A stretch of DNA of 64,000 bases from Halobacillus salinus (lineage in GTDB: Bacteria; Bacillota; Bacilli; Bacillales; Halobacillaceae): NCBI RefSeq assembly GCF_004684905.1, contig NZ_SRJC01000001.1, positions 1,674,001 through 1,738,000 of the forward strand, read 5' to 3'. Numbering within the stretch: position 1 is the first letter of the stretch; the number at the start of each line of letters is the position of its first letter. Of this stretch, positions 27,997 to 37,553 are shown one piece after another. The notes below the pieces were generated by a model that saw only the letters and a program-made list of their open reading frames with translations, was not told the DNA's origin and searched no databases. Position numbers and translations under genes: made by a program.

Positions 27997-28027
27997 AAAA
28001 AAGCCGCGACTTTTGAAGGCGCAGCTT
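27997..28027 (-). terminator. Rho-independent terminator on the minus strand of a 465-bp gene gap
   Basis: On the minus strand, AAGCTGCG pairs with CGCGGCTT (one G-U) and is followed by T6. It is preceded by a ~200-nt open frame and no accepted gene, implying an unannotated transcript. Confidence 0.65.
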
Positions 28028-28039
28028 ATAAGTATTCAT

Positions 28040-28243
28040 TTATGTTGGGGGGGGAGCACCAGATGTTCTCCACGCCGTTCTTCGACTTGATCTTGAATTG
28101 ACAAGGAAAAACAAACGAGTGAAAAATCGGTTAACGACAGGTATAGGACATCCCTCCAATATTTTTAATACGTACCCTGTCTTCACGTCCAGTTTACTAC
28201 TTGTCCTTAAATTCGGTGTTAAGCCTAAGTAAAAGTAGCACAT
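28040..28243 (-). other. Unassigned transcribed unit or doubtful 67-codon ORF
   Basis: An ATG frame (MCYFYLGLTPNLRTSSK... ending SGAPPPT) has no SD upstream and ends in a C-run (plus-strand G8). A terminator follows 13 bp downstream. It could be a small RNA, a repeated-element remnant or a non-canonical small protein. The rest of the 27888-28353 gap shows only the yeeE promoter region. Confidence 0.3.
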
Positions 28244-28353
28244 CTTATCTTTTACAATTAGTCTATGCAGATAGGTTTACAAATAGACGAGTTGTCCGTT
28301 AAAATAACCTTGTTTAAAACCAAGTAAACAAATATGAATTAGGAGGATTGGTC

Positions 28354-29598
28354 ATGTCTACACAAAATGTATCACATTCCAATACGTGGGCACCGACAAC
28401 TGAGGTATCCTCGTTAAACCCTATACAGAAACCTTTTGTCTGGTTCGGGGCCATATTGTCACTGATGTTGTTCATCATGATCGTAACGGTCACGAATGCA
28501 ACACAAGGGGTCTTGTTTATAGTCGGCATAGCGTTTGGACTCACATTACTACATGCTCGCTTTGGGTTCACATCCGCTTTCAGGAGGCTCATGTCTGTTG
28601 GGAACGTACAAGGACTTCAGGCACACTTGCTCATGCTTGCAGTAGCCAGCACTTTCTTTGCCATTATTTTATCTACAGGTTTCAGCTTTACAGGTAACAG
28701 CCCTCAAGGCTATGTGTTCCCAGTGGGACTGAGTGTGGTATTCGGTTCATTCTTATTCGGGATCGGCATGCAGCTCGGTTCAGGATGTGCCTCCGGTACC
28801 TTATATACAGTAGGTGGCGGTAAGTCGTCGATGATATTGACCCTACTCGGATTTATTGGAGGATCTGTACTCGGTGCCTATCACATCGGTTTCTGGAGAG
28901 GCTTACCATCTCTACCGGCTATCTCCTTAGCCGAGTCCACAGGCTTTGGATATTTCGGTGGCTGGATCGTCCAGATTGCTGTCTTTTTAGGAATCTACGG
29001 AATAACTGTCAAAATCGCGAAGAGAAAAAATCCGCCTAAAATGGCACCCTTAGCCACAACTTCCGGTCTTAAACGGTTATGGCGCGGGGCGTGGCCACTA
29101 CTTTTAGCAGCTGTGATTTTAGGATTACTAAATGCGCTAACCCTTACAATACGAGGTAATCCTTGGGGCATCACCTCTGCATTCGCATTGTGGGGATCCA
29201 AGTTCTTGCAGACCTTCGGTGTTGACGTGGCAAGTTGGACCTACTGGCAAGGTAATACTACAGCACTCAATCAGACCGTGCTAGCTGATTCAACCAGTGT
29301 CATGAACTTTGGAATTATCCTTGGTGCCTTCATAGCAGCAAGCTTCCAAGGAAATTTCAAACCAGGTAAAATCAAACCAGGCATTGGGATAGCCTCTATT
29401 TTCGGAGGCGCACTTATGGGATATGGTGCTCGCCTTGCTTTCGGATGTAACATTGGTGCATACTTCGGCGGGATTGCTTCCTTCAGCCTGCACGGATATG
29501 TATGGATGATTATGGCCCTTCTAGGAACAGGTCTAGCCTTGTTCATCAGACCCCTATTCGGTTTGAAGAACCCTAGTCCTAAAGATTCGATCTGTTAA
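28354..29598 (+). CDS. YeeE/YedE family thiosulfate/sulfur-compound transporter
   Basis: The 414-residue membrane protein has nine or more TM segments in a pseudo-duplicated layout. Each half carries the family cysteine motif: GMQLGSGCASGTLYTVG in the first and ARLAFGCNIGAYFGGI in the second. These cysteines relay thiosulfate in TsuA homologues. AGGAGGA precedes the ATG at 28354, preferred over an upstream TTG. It is monocistronic with a terminator. Uptake of thiosulfate or a related sulfur compound is the expected role. Confidence 0.9.
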   Translation: MSTQNVSHSNTWAPTTEVSSLNPIQKPFVWFGAILSLMLFIMIVTVTNATQGVLFIVGIAFGLTLLHARFGFTSAFRRLMSVGNVQGLQAHLLMLAVASTFFAIILSTGFSFTGNSPQGYVFPVGLSVVFGSFLFGIGMQLGSGCASGTLYTVGGGKSSMILTLLGFIGGSVLGAYHIGFWRGLPSLPAISLAESTGFGYFGGWIVQIAVFLGIYGITVKIAKRKNPPKMAPLATTSGLKRLWRGAWPLLLAAVILGLLNALTLTIRGNPWGITSAFALWGSKFLQTFGVDVASWTYWQGNTTALNQTVLADSTSVMNFGIILGAFIAASFQGNFKPGKIKPGIGIASIFGGALMGYGARLAFGCNIGAYFGGIASFSLHGYVWMIMALLGTGLALFIRPLFGLKNPSPKDSIC

Positions 29599-29603
29599 CA
29601 TGT

Positions 29604-29635
29604 AACGCGCTGTATGCTGCAGCGCGTTTTTTTTC
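29604..29635 (+). terminator. Rho-independent terminator
   Basis: AACGCGCTG pairs with CAGCGCGTT around a 7-nt loop, followed by T8. Confidence 0.9.
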
Positions 29636-29713
29636 TTAAAATCACTATCACTTTTGTAAGATGACCTTTATAATAAGGAAACATGAATTCTAATTAGAAA
29701 AGGTGTTTACAAG

Positions 29714-31270
29714 ATGAGTTTACTCACAGTCAATAAATTGAGCCATGGATTTGGTGACCGAGCCATCTTTGATGACGTTTCATTCCGCCTCCTTCAAGGA
29801 GAGCATATAGGTTTGATCGGAGCGAACGGTGAAGGTAAATCCACTTTCATGAATATCATTACAGGAAAAATAGAACCAGATGACGGAAGAATAGAATGGG
29901 CGAAACGTACACGTGTCGGCTATCTTGATCAGCATGCCGACCTTGCTAAAGGTATGTCCATCCGCGACGTATTGCGAACCGCTTATCAATACTTGTTCGA
30001 CCTCGAAGAAGAAATGAACCAACTATTCGCCAAAATGGGGGAAGTCGGACCAGATGAGCTGACAGAACTACTAGAGGAAACAGGTCAGATGCAAGACATT
30101 CTTACCAATAACGATTTTTACACGATTGATGCAAAGGTAGAAGAAGTTGCCAACGGTTTGGGGCTGGATGAGATTGGCCTTGAACGCGATGTGCATGACT
30201 TGAGTGGTGGACAGCGAACAAAAGTCCTACTTGCCAAACTATTACTCGAAAAACCTGAGATCCTACTTCTCGATGAGCCGACCAACTATTTGGATGTAGA
30301 GCATATCGAATGGTTGAGAGGCTACTTGCAGTCCTATGAGCATGCGTTTATTCTCATTTCACACGACATCCCGTTTCTCAACAGTGTCGTGAACCTGATT
30401 TATCATATGGAAAATCAGGAACTCAGTCGTTATCCAGGCGACTACAACGAATTCTTGCGTGTGTATGAAATGAGAAAGCAGCAAAAAGAAGCTGCTTTTA
30501 AGAAACAGCAGAAAGAGATTGCGAACTTGAAAGATTTCGTAGCTCGTAATAAAGCGAACGCCGCTACTAGTAAAATGGCGATGTCCCGCCAGAAGAAATT
30601 GGATAAGATGGACGTGATCGAACTCGATTCTGAAAAACCGAAACCGAAGTTCGACTTCAAACAGGCGCGTACTCCGAGCAAGTATTTATTCGAGACAAAA
30701 GACCTTGTCATCGGTTATGACGAACCTCTCTCCCGTCCGCTTAATCTATCGATGGAACGAGGCCAGAAGCTTGCTCTTTCCGGTGCAAACGGTATCGGTA
30801 AAACAACCTTACTGAAGAGTATCCTAGGTGAGATCGAGCCTGTGTCAGGATCGGTTGAGCAAGGGGATAATCTCCATATCGGATACTTCGAACAAGAATT
30901 AAAAGAGGTTAGCAACCACACCTGCCTCGAAGAAATCTGGGAAGAATTCCGTCACTTCACGCAATATGAAGTGCGCTCTGCCCTTGCACGTTGCGGACTG
31001 ACAACGAAGCATATCGAGAGTAAGGTTCAAGTGTTGAGCGGTGGCGAAAAAGCCAAGGTCAGACTCTGCAAATTAATCAATAAAGAGACGAATCTCCTTG
31101 TGCTCGATGAGCCAACCAACCACCTTGACGTGGATGCGAAAGCAGAGCTCAAACGAGCATTGAAAGAATATAAAGGCAGTGTCCTTCTCATTTCCCACGA
31201 GCCTGAATTTTATCAGGATATTGTAACAGATGTTTGGAATTGTGAAGATTGGACAACAAAAGTATTTTAA
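29714..31270 (+). CDS. yfmM: ABC-F family ATPase, YfmM-like
   Basis: The 518-residue soluble protein has two ABC domains and no membrane part. Domain 1 has Walker A GANGEGKST, signature LSGGQRTKV and Walker B LLLLDEPTNYLD; domain 2 has GANGIGKTT, LSGGEKAKV and LLVLDEPTNHLD. The interdomain linker is basic and helical (QKEIANLKDFVARNKAN). The ABC-F group acts on the ribosome in translation control or antibiotic protection. Length and sequence match B. subtilis YfmM closely from memory. Confidence 0.93.
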   Translation: MSLLTVNKLSHGFGDRAIFDDVSFRLLQGEHIGLIGANGEGKSTFMNIITGKIEPDDGRIEWAKRTRVGYLDQHADLAKGMSIRDVLRTAYQYLFDLEEEMNQLFAKMGEVGPDELTELLEETGQMQDILTNNDFYTIDAKVEEVANGLGLDEIGLERDVHDLSGGQRTKVLLAKLLLEKPEILLLDEPTNYLDVEHIEWLRGYLQSYEHAFILISHDIPFLNSVVNLIYHMENQELSRYPGDYNEFLRVYEMRKQQKEAAFKKQQKEIANLKDFVARNKANAATSKMAMSRQKKLDKMDVIELDSEKPKPKFDFKQARTPSKYLFETKDLVIGYDEPLSRPLNLSMERGQKLALSGANGIGKTTLLKSILGEIEPVSGSVEQGDNLHIGYFEQELKEVSNHTCLEEIWEEFRHFTQYEVRSALARCGLTTKHIESKVQVLSGGEKAKVRLCKLINKETNLLVLDEPTNHLDVDAKAELKRALKEYKGSVLLISHEPEFYQDIVTDVWNCEDWTTKVF

Positions 31271-31273
31271 TTA

Positions 31274-31311
31274 GCTCCCCCCTTTTCTTCCTAGAATGGG
31301 GGGGGTTTTTA
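31274..31311 (+). terminator. Rho-independent terminator
   Basis: CTCCCCCC pairs with a G8 run around a 15-nt loop, followed by T5. The following ~200 bp up to uvsE hold no convincing gene. Confidence 0.8.
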
Positions 31312-31509
31312 TTCGTTAATCGACATAATACTCCTCCTTCCCTCCTTAACCGTCGAAAATGGCTTCATTATACGACGTTTCCTACAATTTATAGCTGATT
31401 ACGTAGATAAAGGTAGCCCTATTGGACAGTTTACTGATAAAAACAACCTCAATGTCGAAATATAAGCCCCTTACTGACAACTCACGCGTCCTTAAAGCTT
31501 AAATGTCAC

Positions 31510-32478
31510 TTACCCCTTCCAAATGAACGTACTCTCGCTCTTCATCTCAATCCGTGAGTCACTTTCAAGTGCTTCGACCAGCCGAAATAATGCTTCATCT
31601 TTCTGTTTTGCTTCAATCATGCAGTCGATCTGGCTGACAGATCCATTCACTTTTTCAACAAAGTCAAGAAACATAGTAGGATCAACAAAATCGGCATGAC
31701 TTTTAAAGGCATCATCTGATCTCGGACTGGAAATATGCATCTTTAAAGGTAGTTTGGAATGAGACCATGTCTTTACGACTCTTGACCAATGGTTTTCCCA
31801 TTGCGGATCAGCGTGGTTCGCCATGTGATGGTGCAGATCAAAGATTTGAGGCAGGTTCAACTTCTCACAAACATAAAGACAATCTTCAAGCGTATAAGAC
31901 GTATCATCATTCTCTATCATAATCATCTTCTGAATATCCGAAGGCACTTTCATCCAGTTTTCTATAAGTCGTTCCAAAGAGGACTCTTTGTCTTGGTATT
32001 TTCCTCCCAAATGAAGCACACACCGATGTGCAGGCTCAATGCCCATGTGGTGAAGAAGCAGATAGTGATACTTCAGAACTTGAAGCGAGGTTTTCAAAAT
32101 ATCTTTGTTCGGCGAGTTCAATACAACAAAGTGATCCGGATGAAAATCAACACGCATGCCATTCTTTTTCGCAAATGCCCCCAGCTCTTGAAGGTCTTCT
32201 TTGATTGGGGATATATAATTCCACCCTTTCAACTCCTCATGTGTCGCAAGCGGAACCAACTTGGAACTGAACCGGAAAAATTTAATTCCATGCGACTTGT
32301 TATGCTTTAATAAGCGCAAGCAATTGTGTAAGTTACTTTGAGCAATACGTGCGAGCTTGTTTAACCCGGCCTCACGATCAGGGATTTGTTGAAAACGCTT
32401 GTACGTCATAGTTTGAGAAGGTGAAGCGTTTTGAAGGTGCATACTCATAGCAACATAGCCAAGACGGAATAATGTCAT
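31510..32478 (-). CDS. uvsE: UV DNA damage endonuclease UvsE (UVDE)
   Basis: The 322-residue TIM-barrel metallo-endonuclease nicks DNA 5' to UV photoproducts and other lesions. Motifs: RLGYVAMSMHL at the N-terminus, FRFSSKLVPLATH, RVDFHPDHFVVLN, LHLGG, IENDDTSYT, and FDLHHH with metal ligands. AAAGGGGACA precedes the ATG at 32478, preferred over in-frame upstream codons to 32553. Common in spore-formers lacking or supplementing photolyase. Confidence 0.93.
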   Translation of the reverse strand: MTLFRLGYVAMSMHLQNASPSQTMTYKRFQQIPDREAGLNKLARIAQSNLHNCLRLLKHNKSHGIKFFRFSSKLVPLATHEELKGWNYISPIKEDLQELGAFAKKNGMRVDFHPDHFVVLNSPNKDILKTSLQVLKYHYLLLHHMGIEPAHRCVLHLGGKYQDKESSLERLIENWMKVPSDIQKMIMIENDDTSYTLEDCLYVCEKLNLPQIFDLHHHMANHADPQWENHWSRVVKTWSHSKLPLKMHISSPRSDDAFKSHADFVDPTMFLDFVEKVNGSVSQIDCMIEAKQKDEALFRLVEALESDSRIEMKSESTFIWKG

Positions 32479-32656
32479 AAGATTGTCCCCTTTTTCTATT
32501 AGTTTGGTCGACGCAGCTACAGTTATGTAGGTCATCCTTAAGTACATAGGCATCTATATTGACGTTTGGAAAGGTTTAGAATCCACGCTTTTTGTGAACA
32601 CATTTAGAGTAATAGAGATAACCAACTAACTTATAGAGAAGATAAATGGAGGGCTA

Positions 32657-33418
32657 ATGATGAAGATTACACATATCCGTAATGCAACAATGCTTGTAGA
32701 ATACGCGAACCACCGCTTCTTAATCGACCCTTTTTTCGCTGACAAAGGATCCATGCCACCTTTTGAAAATACGACGAACCAACATTTGAACAACCCACTT
32801 GTAGAACTTCCAATACCTGTTGAAGAGCTTCTAGACGTGGATGCTGTATTCGTTACGCACCTCCATCCTGACCACTTTGACGAAGCTGCAAAAGAAAAAA
32901 TACCTAAGGACATGCCAATTTACGTTCAAAATGAAAAAGATCAAGCACAAGTAGAAGGAGCAGGTTTTACAAAGGTCATGTGTTTAGACGAGGTCGACAC
33001 TATCGGGGGAGTGAAAGTTATCCGCACAGAAGGACAACATGGTTCTGAAGAAATGACTTCGTTAACAGGAAGCGTTTCTGGAATTGTCTTCACTTACCAT
33101 AATGAAAAGACACTATATATAGCCGGGGATACGATCTGGTATGATGGCGTTGAAGAAGTAATCGACACGCACCGTCCGGAAGTCATTGTAGTGAACGCGG
33201 GAGCTGCCCAATTCTTAGAAGGTGGTCCGATCACGATGACAAAAGAAGATGTCGTGAGAACCCATGAAGAATCCCCAGACGCAAACATCGTCGCAGTTCA
33301 TATGGAAGCGTTGAACCACTGTCTGTTAACGAGAAGAGAGTTAGAAGATTACGTGGAAGCTAACGCTATCGCAAGCAAGATTGCCATACCCGAAAATGGG
33401 GAGTCCATGAATTATTAA
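32657..33418 (+). CDS. MBL-fold metal-dependent hydrolase (UlaG-like)
   Basis: The 253-residue protein has the metallo-beta-lactamase motif THLHPDHFD, a GDTIWYD metal ligand and VHMEALNHC at the end. The N-terminal HIRNATMLVEYANHRFLIDP fits the L-ascorbate-6-P lactonase-like group. GGAGGG precedes two ATGs (32657 and 32660). Substrate not predictable. Monocistronic. Confidence 0.88.
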   Translation: MMKITHIRNATMLVEYANHRFLIDPFFADKGSMPPFENTTNQHLNNPLVELPIPVEELLDVDAVFVTHLHPDHFDEAAKEKIPKDMPIYVQNEKDQAQVEGAGFTKVMCLDEVDTIGGVKVIRTEGQHGSEEMTSLTGSVSGIVFTYHNEKTLYIAGDTIWYDGVEEVIDTHRPEVIVVNAGAAQFLEGGPITMTKEDVVRTHEESPDANIVAVHMEALNHCLLTRRELEDYVEANAIASKIAIPENGESMNY

Positions 33419-33422
33419 TCGT

Positions 33423-33461
33423 AAAAAACGCTCCGACAATCCTAAGTCGGAGCGTTTTTTT
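33423..33461. terminator. Bidirectional terminator
   Basis: AAAAAACGCTCCGAC pairs with GTCGGAGCGTTTTTT around an 8-nt loop, between convergent genes. Confidence 0.92.
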
Positions 33462-33475
33462 CTTCTCTTACCTTT

Positions 33476-34135
33476 TTAATTCTCGAGTTCGATCGTGCTT
33501 CGTACCTCTACACCTTGGAGAGCCTGTGTAGCTAATCGATCCGCTTCTTTGTTTTTCTTTCGGGATAGAACGCTATAGGAAGGTCTGATCCCTGATTCAT
33601 CCATTTTATTCTCGATTCGATCTGCCCATTTAGATAGTTCTTCTTCCATTACCGGCCACTCATCCAGCAACTGATTGATCACTACTTGGGAGTCACCTGC
33701 AAAGGTCACTTCCTGATGGCGGATCCCCAATAGATCGAGCTCTTGCAAGGCTAAGTGCAGAGCTGCATATTCCGCTTCATTGTTGGACTTCAACCCTTCT
33801 ACCTTCGCATTCGTTCTCAAGCGATAGTTTTTATGGTTTTGTGCATAGTACACCACACAACCCAGCCCGGACACCTTCTCTTCTAAATCAAAGCCTCCAT
33901 CGAAGTACACTATTGCATCATGAGGCTCTGTCTGGATTCCTCTTAAGAACTTATTCAGTTCTTTCATCGACCAGGACTGATCGTTGGTATCTAGAAACTG
34001 AAGTTCTTTAACACGCCCTGTCTGTGTTAAATCTTCCGCTATCAGTGCCGCTTCCGCTGCTTTCATTTCCTCTGATTTGAAAAATGTAGTCGGACCCTTC
34101 GGTTTCTTATAGGTCCACTCTATTCTTACTCTCAT
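33476..34135 (-). CDS. RNase H-like (reverse transcriptase-like) domain protein
   Basis: The 219-residue protein has an N-terminal 75-residue helical part and a C-terminal RNase HI fold. The four acidic positions are visible: YFDGGF, NNEAEYAALHLAL, FAGDSQVVINQL and KEADRLATQAL. It resembles B. subtilis YpeP/YpdQ. The ATG at 34135 follows AAGGGGG. It probably cuts RNA in RNA-DNA hybrids, though some members are inactive. Confidence 0.85.
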   Translation of the reverse strand: MRVRIEWTYKKPKGPTTFFKSEEMKAAEAALIAEDLTQTGRVKELQFLDTNDQSWSMKELNKFLRGIQTEPHDAIVYFDGGFDLEEKVSGLGCVVYYAQNHKNYRLRTNAKVEGLKSNNEAEYAALHLALQELDLLGIRHQEVTFAGDSQVVINQLLDEWPVMEEELSKWADRIENKMDESGIRPSYSVLSRKKNKEADRLATQALQGVEVRSTIELEN

Positions 34136-34202
34136 CACGTTATCCCCCTTCCGTTCTTTCTGCTTACCTTCATTATTGCCATACCATTGCCTATTAAACA
34201 AG

Positions 34203-34236
34203 CAAGACCCCGGAAGAATAATCTCCCGGGGTCTTT
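34203..34236 (-). terminator. Terminator of the sugar-utilisation operon
   Basis: On the minus strand, AAAGACCCCGGGAG and its partner form a GC-rich stem just after the GH1 stop codon. Confidence 0.82.
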
Positions 34237-34242
34237 CCTTTA

Positions 34243-35586
34243 TTACACTTCAAACCATCCGTTTGTAAGCAATTGTTTATACCAATAGAAGCTGTCTTTC
34301 GGTGTCCGCTCGAACGTACGGAAGTTGACGTGAATAATACCGAAGCGCATTTCATAGCCGAATGCCCACTCGAAGTTATCCAACAATGACCATACAAGAT
34401 ACCCTTTGATCGGAACACCTGATTCGATTGCACGGTGCAAAGAAGCGAGGTGCTGTTTCAAGTAGTCAACCCGTTCTGTGTCCTCTACCCGGCCATCTTT
34501 TGCTTCATGATTGTAGCAGGCACCGTTTTCGGTGATATAAATGGGTACATCACCATAGGTTTGATGCAAATCTCTCAACAAACGGTAAAACCCGTCCGCA
34601 TAGATCGGCCAGCCGATATCGGTTCTACGATTATCAAGCGGAATCTCTTCTGCGTCGAACAAGCCCTCTCCTTCTTTATGCCGGGCAAGGCCGCCAGTGT
34701 AGTAGTTCATTCCCATAAAGTCGATCGGTTGAGAAATAAACTCTAAATCTCCTTCTTCCACTTTTAAAACGGCGCCGTTCTTCTCGAAGAGCTGAACGAG
34801 TTGCTCCGGATAAGTCCCTTTAAAGACCGGATCCATGAACCACTCTTTCTGCCACATCATCGCACGCTTGCTCGCTTCTATGTCTTCCTCTTTATCTGTG
34901 AAAGGTTCCATCCAGCCCATATTCGGAGCATAACCTATCTCTCCATCAGGTACAATATCACGGAAGTCTTTCACAGCGCGCCCGTGAGCAACCAGCAAGT
35001 GGTGGGAAACATCGACTGCCGCTTGCAGACTCGTTTTGCCAGGCGCATGGATACCTAAGTAATTGGACAAGAAGGAAGCACACCAAGGTTCATTGATGGT
35101 AATCCAGTTCTTGACTACATCGCCGAACTCTTCAAACATTGCCTTCGCATACGCTTCAAAAGCATCAATTGTTTGGCGACTTTCCCAACCACCTTTTTCT
35201 TGTAAAGCTTGTGGAAGGTCCCAGTGATATAGTGTAATCATTGGTTCTATGTCGTTCTCCAATAACTCGTTGATCAAATTTCGATAATACTGAACGCCTT
35301 CTGGGTTCAATTCACCTGTGCCATTAGGAATGACACGCGGCCAAGCGATGGAAAAGCGGTACATATCCACACCGAGTTCTTTTAAGTACTGGACATCCTC
35401 TTTATATCTGTGGTAGCTGTCGCACGCCTCATCACCGTGGTCGCCTCTTCTGACGTTACCTGGTGTATGAGCGAACACATCCCAAATGGAAGGCTTTCTT
35501 CCACCTTCGTTAGCAGCTCCTTCTATTTGATAAGAAGCGGTAGCCGCTCCCCACTTGATGTCATTTGGAAACTGAATCGTTGTCAT
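34243..35586 (-). CDS. GH1 family beta-glycosidase (beta-glucosidase-like)
   Basis: The 447-residue cytoplasmic glycoside hydrolase has the family-1 N-terminal FPNDIKWGAATASYQIEGA, TLYHWDLPQ, the acid/base Glu in TINEPW (about residue 166), and the nucleophile Glu in YITENGACY (about 352). It should split beta-linked disaccharides entering through the ABC transporter in the same operon. As no PTS gene is nearby and the transporter is ABC-type, the substrate is probably non-phosphorylated cellobiose or another beta-glucoside. Confidence 0.95.
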   Translation of the reverse strand: MTTIQFPNDIKWGAATASYQIEGAANEGGRKPSIWDVFAHTPGNVRRGDHGDEACDSYHRYKEDVQYLKELGVDMYRFSIAWPRVIPNGTGELNPEGVQYYRNLINELLENDIEPMITLYHWDLPQALQEKGGWESRQTIDAFEAYAKAMFEEFGDVVKNWITINEPWCASFLSNYLGIHAPGKTSLQAAVDVSHHLLVAHGRAVKDFRDIVPDGEIGYAPNMGWMEPFTDKEEDIEASKRAMMWQKEWFMDPVFKGTYPEQLVQLFEKNGAVLKVEEGDLEFISQPIDFMGMNYYTGGLARHKEGEGLFDAEEIPLDNRRTDIGWPIYADGFYRLLRDLHQTYGDVPIYITENGACYNHEAKDGRVEDTERVDYLKQHLASLHRAIESGVPIKGYLVWSLLDNFEWAFGYEMRFGIIHVNFRTFERTPKDSFYWYKQLLTNGWFEV

Positions 35587-35620
35587 GACTTTCCCTCCAT
35601 TGATGATAAGGAGGCTATAG

Positions 35621-36634
35621 CTACCTAACTAATGTTGATGATCGCAATACCAAATCAGGATCGACTTTAACCGGGTGTATCTCGTTTTGATCCCGAATGA
35701 GATCATCAAGCATATAAGCAGCCAGCTTCCCTAGCTTTTGTTTATCTTGTCTTACCGTCGTTAATGGAGGGTCACTATAACGGCACGCTTCGACATCATC
35801 GCACCCGATAAGTTGAACATCTGCCGGAACAGAAATACCTTTCTCCTTCATGGCTTTCAATGCACCTAAAGCCATCATATCGGAAGCGGCAAATACCGCT
35901 TCTGGACATTCTCCAGTTTCAAGTATCTCCTTCATGGCTTGATAGCCACTTTCCTCGAAAAAGTCCCCATAGTGAACCCACTCATCACGAATCGGTAAGC
36001 CGAATTTTTTCATTGCAGCAAAGTAGCCTTGGTTACGGATATTGGCAAGGAAAGAATCTGGATTCCCTCCAATGTAGGCAACCTTTCGGACTTGATTTAG
36101 ATACAAATGTTCAACGACCTTCATGCCGATTTTTTCGTTATCGGTCATAATGTAACTCGAATGAGGTCCCTCAAGTTCCAAGTCGATCCCGATGCAGGGA
36201 ATCTGGCTCTCTGCGATTTCATGGACCGCCTCTTCGATCTCATCTCCGGCGATCACCAGGCAGCCATCCACATGGAAGTGTTTGCACCGCTCCAGGTATT
36301 GACTTTCTCCTTGATAAAACTTTTCATTTGAGAACAACAACAAATCATAGCCCAAAGCACCGACAGATTTTTTGAATGTATTCACCACTTCATTAAAAAA
36401 CGGGTGCTTAAAATCAACATTGATTTTTCCGGCATAGATTAAGCCGATCAAGTTAGATTTTTTAGTGGCTAGTGATTTTGCTGAGAAGGTTGGTTGATAA
36501 TTTGTATCTTCAATGATTTTGAATACTTTCTCTTTCGTTGCTTCACTTATTCCACCGTAATTGTTCATGATTTTTGATACAGTGGCCGGTGAAACACCTG
36601 CCATTTTGGCAATATCTCTTATCGTTAAGTCCAT
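35621..36634 (-). CDS. LacI-family transcriptional regulator
   Basis: The 337-residue protein has the N-terminal HTH TIRDIAKMAGVSPATVSKIM with hinge, and a periplasmic-binding-protein-like sugar domain (LIGLIYAGKINVDF; GCDDVEACRYSDPPLTTVRQ). AAGGAGC precedes the ATG at 36634. It is encoded inside the operon between permease and glycosidase. Its likely operators are the two AAACCGGTTT-centred palindromes around the operon promoter. Confidence 0.93.
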   Translation of the reverse strand: MDLTIRDIAKMAGVSPATVSKIMNNYGGISEATKEKVFKIIEDTNYQPTFSAKSLATKKSNLIGLIYAGKINVDFKHPFFNEVVNTFKKSVGALGYDLLLFSNEKFYQGESQYLERCKHFHVDGCLVIAGDEIEEAVHEIAESQIPCIGIDLELEGPHSSYIMTDNEKIGMKVVEHLYLNQVRKVAYIGGNPDSFLANIRNQGYFAAMKKFGLPIRDEWVHYGDFFEESGYQAMKEILETGECPEAVFAASDMMALGALKAMKEKGISVPADVQLIGCDDVEACRYSDPPLTTVRQDKQKLGKLAAYMLDDLIRDQNEIHPVKVDPDLVLRSSTLVR

Positions 36635-36711
36635 CTTTACAGCTCCTTCATTACGACTCGCCATTTGTTATCTCTATTGTATCAACAAAGAGCGAGAGTA
36701 GCATATAAAGA

Positions 36712-37551
36712 CTACTTAATGGATCCCTCTGTAATACTTGAGATGAAGAGTTTGTTAAACATTAAGAATATGATGATCAACGGAACTGTTGCCCAGAATA
36801 CTCCTGATAACAACATCCCGAAGTCGACACGGAAAGCATTGTTCAATGATGCCAATGCGACTTGTAATGTGTAGGAGGATGGGTCACGCAATACCGTGAA
36901 CTGCCACAAGAATTCTCCCCATACCAAAGTGAAAACAATAATTCCTAAAGTTGCAAATGCCGGTTTGATGATTGGTAGTACAATACTCCAGTAGATTCTG
37001 AAGTTCGAACAACCATCTAATTTCGCCGCCTCCATCAACTCATCAGGAACAGATTGACTGACATACTGCCTCATAAGGAAGATTCCTAGCGGGTTCAGCA
37101 AGAAGATGACACCAGCCCCGAGCAATGTATCGAGCCAACCTAATTGCGAGATGAGATAGAATTGTGGAATCAATCCCAATTGCGGCGGAATAACCATTGT
37201 CAGCAAGATCAGGATGAACAAGAAGTTCTTGCCTGGGAATTGGAACTTAGCGAATGCAAATCCTGCAAGGGAACTAATCAGTAAGACACCTATTGTTACA
37301 GCTGAACACAAGATGATGGTATTCCACATCGCCTGGAAGAAAGGAATTGTATCCAATACTTTCTGGAAGTTCTCGACTAACTGAGTTCCTGGTAACAATG
37401 TTGGAGGAATCGAGTTATAAGCGGCACTTGGCCTTGTCGCCATTACAAACATCCAGTAGAACGGGAAAAGCGACAAAAGAGAAGCTATGGTTAAAACCAC
37501 GTAGATTGGTAATGTACCTTTAGTAAGTTTCTTTGGTTTTGGATTTGCCAT
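36712..37551 (-). CDS. Carbohydrate ABC transporter permease (MalG type)
   Basis: The 279-residue inner-membrane permease has six TM segments and the ATPase-contact EAA loop EAAKLDGCSNFRIYW. It forms the transporter channel with the MalF-type permease two bases upstream. No ATPase gene is present in the operon, so a shared MsmX-type ATPase encoded elsewhere is probably used; this is a common arrangement in Bacilli. Confidence 0.92.
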   Translation of the reverse strand: MANPKPKKLTKGTLPIYVVLTIASLLSLFPFYWMFVMATRPSAAYNSIPPTLLPGTQLVENFQKVLDTIPFFQAMWNTIILCSAVTIGVLLISSLAGFAFAKFQFPGKNFLFILILLTMVIPPQLGLIPQFYLISQLGWLDTLLGAGVIFLLNPLGIFLMRQYVSQSVPDELMEAAKLDGCSNFRIYWSIVLPIIKPAFATLGIIVFTLVWGEFLWQFTVLRDPSSYTLQVALASLNNAFRVDFGMLLSGVFWATVPLIIIFLMFNKLFISSITEGSIK

Positions 37552-37553
37552 AT

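Noticed and set aside
31789-32310. 173-codon rightward frame opposite uvsE
   Set aside because: Shadow of the uvsE coding sequence; low-complexity composition and no SD.
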